Assembly: GCA_903858195.1 (NCBI GenBank)
Contig: CAIOHW010000333.1
Coordinates: 1 to 17,219, forward strand
Length of the DNA stretch: 17,219 bases
Direction of reading: 5' to 3'
From: Oligoflexia bacterium
GTDB lineage: Bacteria > Bdellovibrionota > UBA1018
Under the pieces are notes generated by a model, which was given only the letters and a program-made list of their open reading frames with translations, was not told the origin of the DNA and made no database searches. Positions 14,071-17,219 of this stretch are shown piece by piece. The translations under genes were made by a program, and so were the position numbers. How positions within the stretch are numbered: the stretch's first letter is position 1; every line of letters starts with the position of its first letter.

Positions 14071-15533
14071 TCCTGCCGCGAGTATTCTCGCGCTCGTATT
14101 CCGTATTTCTCGAGTTTTCTCAGCAGCGTCTTCTTCGGGATGTTTGCGTGCATGGCCGTCTGGTTGATACGGCCGTTGAACGCCTTGAGTGCTGAAATCA
14201 GGAACTGCCGCTCGAACTCCTCCTTGTTGGCCTGGAAATCGAGGTGGTTGATGTCCAGGCGGAATCCCGTTTCGATTGAAAGGGGAGCGCCCTCGAGGGA
14301 CTCGGGCAGGATGCCATCGGCATCCTCCAGACCGGCCTCGGTGACTCCATCGGCATCCTCACCATGGCTGCCCGAGACGGATGCAGGCAGGCTCGAGGAC
14401 TGGATCTCATCCCGTGATTCGATGACGAATGCGTGCTCGATCACGTTTTCGAGCTCTCGGATGTTTCCGGGCCAGCTATGCGACACGATCAGGTCCATGG
14501 CCGCTTCGCTCACCCCCGAGATGTTCTTGCCGTGCTGCTGGTTGAATTTTTCGATGAAGTGGCGCACCAGATGTTCGATGTCGTTCTTGCGCTGCCTGAG
14601 CGGTGGCAGCAGGATCGGCAGGACATTCAGGCGGTAGAACAGATCTTCGCGGAAGTGCCCGGTTCGAATCATTTCCTCAAGGTTTCGGTTGGTCGCGGCC
14701 ACGATCCTGACGTCGACCTCGATCTCGCGGTTGGCACCGACCGGCGTGAAGCGCTTGGTCTGAAGGGCACGCAGGAGCTTGACCTGCATTGCGGCCGAGA
14801 TGTCGCCGATCTCATCCAGGAAGAGCGTGCCTCCATCGGCATACTGGAATTTTCCGATCTTGCGCTGGTCGGCCCCTGTGAAGGCGCCCTTTTCGTGTCC
14901 GAAGAACTCGCTCTCGATCAGGTTCTCGGGGATTGCCGAGCAGTTGACCGTCACGAACCGGTTGTCCTTGCGTGGGCTGTTGAAATGCAGCGCCTGAGCC
15001 ACGAGCTCCTTGCCCGTGCCGCTCTCGCCGCGGATCAGTACCGCAGTCTCGACCTGCGAGAGTTTATCGATCACGCTAAAGATCCGTTTCATCTCATTGC
15101 TTTGGCCCACGAAGTCCTGCCCGTTCTGAAGGCGGAACACCGGGGCTGCAAGCGAGACGCTCCGGACCATGTTGTGGGCCTTCAGGGCCTTGTCGACCAT
15201 GTACACGAGGTTGTCGGCCTTGATGGGTTTTTCGAGGTAGTTGTAGGCCCCGTTGCGTGTGGCATCGACAGCATCCCGAACGTTGGAAAACGCCGTGAGC
15301 ACGATCACGATGATCGAGGGATCGTGGGCCTTGATCTCGCGAAGCGCCTCGAGCCCCGTCATCTGCGGCATGTTGACGTCAAGGAGCACCAGGTTGTATC
15401 GCCCCGCCCGTACGCGGTTCACCGCCTCCTCGCCATTAGAGGCTTGGTCCACTGAATAGTTGCCTTCGGAGAGGGCCGAGGCAACCGAGAGCCTGAGATC
15501 CGAATCGTCATCAACTACGAGCACTTTGAACAT
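14067..15533 (-). CDS. NtrC-family sigma-54-dependent response regulator
   Basis: This encodes 488 residues from ATG 15533. I chose this start because MFKVLVVDDD opens a normal receiver domain and GGAG lies ten bases upstream. A frame from 15599 would add 22 residues unlike any receiver. The receiver is at 1-120: acidic D8-D10, phospho-acceptor D52 in LLDVNMP, T80 and K102. The AAA+ sigma-54 activation domain is at about 140-375: Walker A GESGTGKE at 169-176, the sigma-54-contacting GAFTGA loop at 216-221, Walker B LFLDEIGD (D240, E241) and PGNIRELENVIEHA. A Fis-type helix-turn-helix ends the protein (INQTAMHANIPKKTLLRKLEKYGI). Phosphorylation should drive assembly and ATP-dependent opening of sigma-54 promoters. 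An acidic linker between AAA+ and DNA-binding domains contains two GEDADG-like repeats. The kinase gene overlaps by 23 bases, so it is the likely partner. Target genes are not evident here. Confidence 0.95.
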   Translation of the reverse strand: MFKVLVVDDDSDLRLSVASALSEGNYSVDQASNGEEAVNRVRAGRYNLVLLDVNMPQMTGLEALREIKAHDPSIIVIVLTAFSNVRDAVDATRNGAYNYLEKPIKADNLVYMVDKALKAHNMVRSVSLAAPVFRLQNGQDFVGQSNEMKRIFSVIDKLSQVETAVLIRGESGTGKELVAQALHFNSPRKDNRFVTVNCSAIPENLIESEFFGHEKGAFTGADQRKIGKFQYADGGTLFLDEIGDISAAMQVKLLRALQTKRFTPVGANREIEVDVRIVAATNRNLEEMIRTGHFREDLFYRLNVLPILLPPLRQRKNDIEHLVRHFIEKFNQQHGKNISGVSEAAMDLIVSHSWPGNIRELENVIEHAFVIESRDEIQSSSLPASVSGSHGEDADGVTEAGLEDADGILPESLEGAPLSIETGFRLDINHLDFQANKEEFERQFLISALKAFNGRINQTAMHANIPKKTLLRKLEKYGIRAREYSRQD

Positions 15534-17219
15534 GGCGTGGGTTCTCCGATGGTTTTGCTTCCCGGCGCAGGCCGGGGACCTGCTCCAGCGGCAGGACAAA
15601 TCTGAAGGTGCTTCCGTGTCCGGGTGTGCTTACGACCTCGATCGAGCCCTGATGCGCCTCGATGAAGTAGCGGCAAAGGTAGAGGCCGAGCCCGGAGCCA
15701 CCGACCTCGGTCGTGGCGTTGTTCTTGGCACGGAAGAACTTCTGAAAGAGCTGATGCTGTTCGTCGGGGGTCAGGCCCACCCCCTGGTCGGTGATCGCGA
15801 ACTCGACATTGCCCCCGGTTTCACGCGTGGAGATGCGGACTACGGATCCGGAGGGTGAGTACTTGATCGCATTGTCGATCAGGTTGTGGATCACCTTTTG
15901 GATGAGCGAGGGATCGAGCCGGATGGGAAAGAGCGGTTCGAGCTCGGTCTCGATGCGGCAGGAGCGAGCCCTGGCCTGGGCTTTAAACGCATCTACCGCA
16001 CGCTCGACCAAAAGGTTGAGATCCTTGGACTCGAGCCTGGGTCTGAGCTCGGCACTCTCGATTCGGGCAAGCTCGAGGATGCTGGTGATGAAGCGGTTCA
16101 GCTCATCGGTGGAATGGATGATGTGGTGCAGACTCTCGATGTCACGTGAAACGAGCCGCTGGGAGGCCTTTGAAAGCAGCACCTCAGCCAGGCCCTGAAT
16201 CCTTGCAACCGGTGTCTTGAGATCGTGCGTGACCAACGAAAGGAAGTTGGTCTTGAGCTCTTCGACCTGCATGAGCACTTCATTGCGGCGCTGCAGTTGC
16301 GAGCGCTGCTGGTGCTCCTGCAGCAGCCGGTAGGGCACCGCAAGGTAGTAGGCTGCGAGCATGCCGAGCAGCGGATGCGCCGTTTCGACCCAGATGCCGG
16401 CTGGATTCTGGAACAGGAGCAGGCTTGCCAGCAAAAGGGCAAATCCCAGGCCGAGAGTCGAGACCACGCCCATCAGGGGAGATAGCCCCAGAACAAGCGA
16501 GCCCACGGCCGCAGTGGCGGAAAAAGTCAGGACCGCGCGCATTCTTCCGCCCGTGCGCAGCAGCCCATCGTCTGAAACCAGCGAGTCCAGCACCGAGGCG
16601 TGCACTGCGAGCCTCGGGCTTGCCCACGGTTGCTGGGAGTAGGGAGTGACGACGAAGTCGCTGGGCTCGTCGTGCAGCGATGTGCCGATCAGCACAACCT
16701 TGTCCCTGAGCAAGGACCCGAGTTGCTGGGGATCCAAGCCACCCTGAAGCAGGCTCTGAGCCTGGATCCTCGGGTATGCGGTGGCAGGATCGCCGTGGTA
16801 GCGAAAAGAAAAGTAGCGGCCCTGAACTTCCGGGACCTCGAAGCTTCCGCGCACGGCGGATTTGAGCGGGCGCAGTCCCGCCTTTGCCGCAAGGACCATC
16901 GGGAACGAAGGCCTGTGGTCGAGCTTGAGCAGCGCACGGCGCGAGACCTTGTCACCCGAGTATCCGGATCCGTCCCGGTGGAGCACGGCAAGACCGTGCG
17001 GAAGGGTGCTGAGCGGAAATGGCGGCAGGATCTCGCCCGTCACATCGTAGCTGGTGCCCAGCACCACCGGAGTGCCTGCGCGCTCGAGTCCGCGAGCCAC
17101 ATCAGTGAAGTCGCGCAGTGCTGCGGGCCTGTCTCCTTCGGATTCGAGTGCGGCGGAGCGGGCAAGGTTCAGGACGTAGCCCACGGCTCTGGGCTGATGG
17201 GCGGCGATCGCCTCGAGGA
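15511..17219 (-). CDS. CHASE2-domain sensor histidine kinase (5' end outside window)
   Basis: 568 codons are visible and the frame remains open to the right edge, so the N-terminus is missing. The GTG at 17184 is not a convincing start because it lies inside the domain. The visible N-terminal half is an extracytoplasmic CHASE2 sensor: RAVGYVLNLARS-like start, TAYPRIQAQSLLQG, DKVVLIGTSLHDEPSDFVVTPYS and AVHASVLDSLV. Three membrane segments follow (around bases 16340-16545), as is usual after CHASE2. The cytoplasmic kinase has the phospho-accepting His in VTHDLKTP (codon 16225-16227), the N box HNLIDNAIKYSP, the G1 box DQGVGL, the F box FQKFF and the G2 box GSGLGLYLC. No PAS or HAMP domain lies between. 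Autophosphorylated His should pass phosphate to D52 of the overlapping regulator. The CHASE2 ligand is unknown. Confidence 0.94.
   Translation of the reverse strand, partial: LEAIAAHQPRAVGYVLNLARSAALESEGDRPAALRDFTDVARGLERAGTPVVLGTSYDVTGEILPPFPLSTLPHGLAVLHRDGSGYSGDKVSRRALLKLDHRPSFPMVLAAKAGLRPLKSAVRGSFEVPEVQGRYFSFRYHGDPATAYPRIQAQSLLQGGLDPQQLGSLLRDKVVLIGTSLHDEPSDFVVTPYSQQPWASPRLAVHASVLDSLVSDDGLLRTGGRMRAVLTFSATAAVGSLVLGLSPLMGVVSTLGLGFALLLASLLLFQNPAGIWVETAHPLLGMLAAYYLAVPYRLLQEHQQRSQLQRRNEVLMQVEELKTNFLSLVTHDLKTPVARIQGLAEVLLSKASQRLVSRDIESLHHIIHSTDELNRFITSILELARIESAELRPRLESKDLNLLVERAVDAFKAQARARSCRIETELEPLFPIRLDPSLIQKVIHNLIDNAIKYSPSGSVVRISTRETGGNVEFAITDQGVGLTPDEQHQLFQKFFRAKNNATTEVGGSGLGLYLCRYFIEAHQGSIEVVSTPGHGSTFRFVLPLEQVPGLRREAKPSENPRHVQSARS

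Noticed and set aside
14433..15455. A 340-codon plus-strand open frame opposite the response regulator
   Set aside because: The minus-strand protein carries every receiver, AAA+ and HTH motif; this frame shows none and is a codon-bias shadow.
15534..15599. Longer N-terminus for the response regulator
   Set aside because: The added 22 residues are unlike a receiver domain, while ATG 15533 has a GGAG ten bases upstream and starts directly with the receiver.
17182..17184. GTG as the start of the sensor kinase
   Set aside because: The frame is open to the window edge and the residues before it continue a CHASE2-like sequence, so the gene is cut by the edge.
1..17219. CRISPR arrays, insertion sequences, phage genes, tRNA or rRNA genes
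   Set aside because: No regularly spaced repeats, transposase or integrase motifs, or cloverleaf-forming intergenic sequence were seen; gaps between genes are all under about 90 bases.

Overview
This is a gene-dense, GC-rich (about 60% by eye) stretch of chromosome from a Gram-negative bacterium. Two-membrane physiology is evident: a TamB-type AsmA-like protein, a POTRA/beta-barrel Omp85 protein, a lipoprotein, a periplasmic parvulin and a CHASE2 sensor kinase. The gene mix (CHASE2 kinase with an NtrC-type regulator, a QEGLA/DUF1704 protein, a tamB-Omp85 pair downstream of accC) suggests a deltaproteobacterial-grade lineage such as Bdellovibrionota or Myxococcota. That placement is inference only. 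I see no mobile elements, CRISPR arrays or tRNA/rRNA genes, and no gap longer than about 90 bases lacks a gene.

Region 1 (1-7892, + strand) looks like one operon. It holds the 3' end of accC (biotin carboxylase), a TPR-like protein, a large TamB-like protein and an Omp85 protein with about six POTRA repeats. The gaps are only 10, 4 and 3 bases. Together they join the first step of fatty-acid synthesis to a predicted inner-to-outer-membrane lipid or protein export bridge. Region 2 (7948-10253) holds a cysteine-rich lipoprotein of unknown function under its own TATAAT promoter, and a convergent agmatinase-family ureohydrolase. Their stop codons interlock.

Region 3 (10266-11298) is the rplM-rpsI ribosomal operon. 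It is divergent from the agmatinase gene across a compact intergenic region with overlapping -35 elements, and it ends in a strong GAAA-loop terminator. Region 4 (11286-14057) holds a minus-strand gene of unknown function, then a QEGLA-motif (DUF1704) predicted zinc peptidase and a periplasmic parvulin isomerase on the plus strand. Region 5 (14067-17219, minus strand) is a two-component pair: a CHASE2 histidine kinase (5' end outside the window) overlapping by 23 bases an NtrC-family sigma-54 activator.

Most of the window is recognisable core biology. The points most worth a second look are: homopolymer tracts of 7-8 bases found only in the QEGLA peptidase gene; several starts lying 8-12 bases after a -10 element with no Shine-Dalgarno sequence (possible leaderless mRNAs); the lipid-synthesis/TAM operon; and short tandem duplications at three stop codons. 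I did not find a clearly new multi-gene defence or metabolic system.
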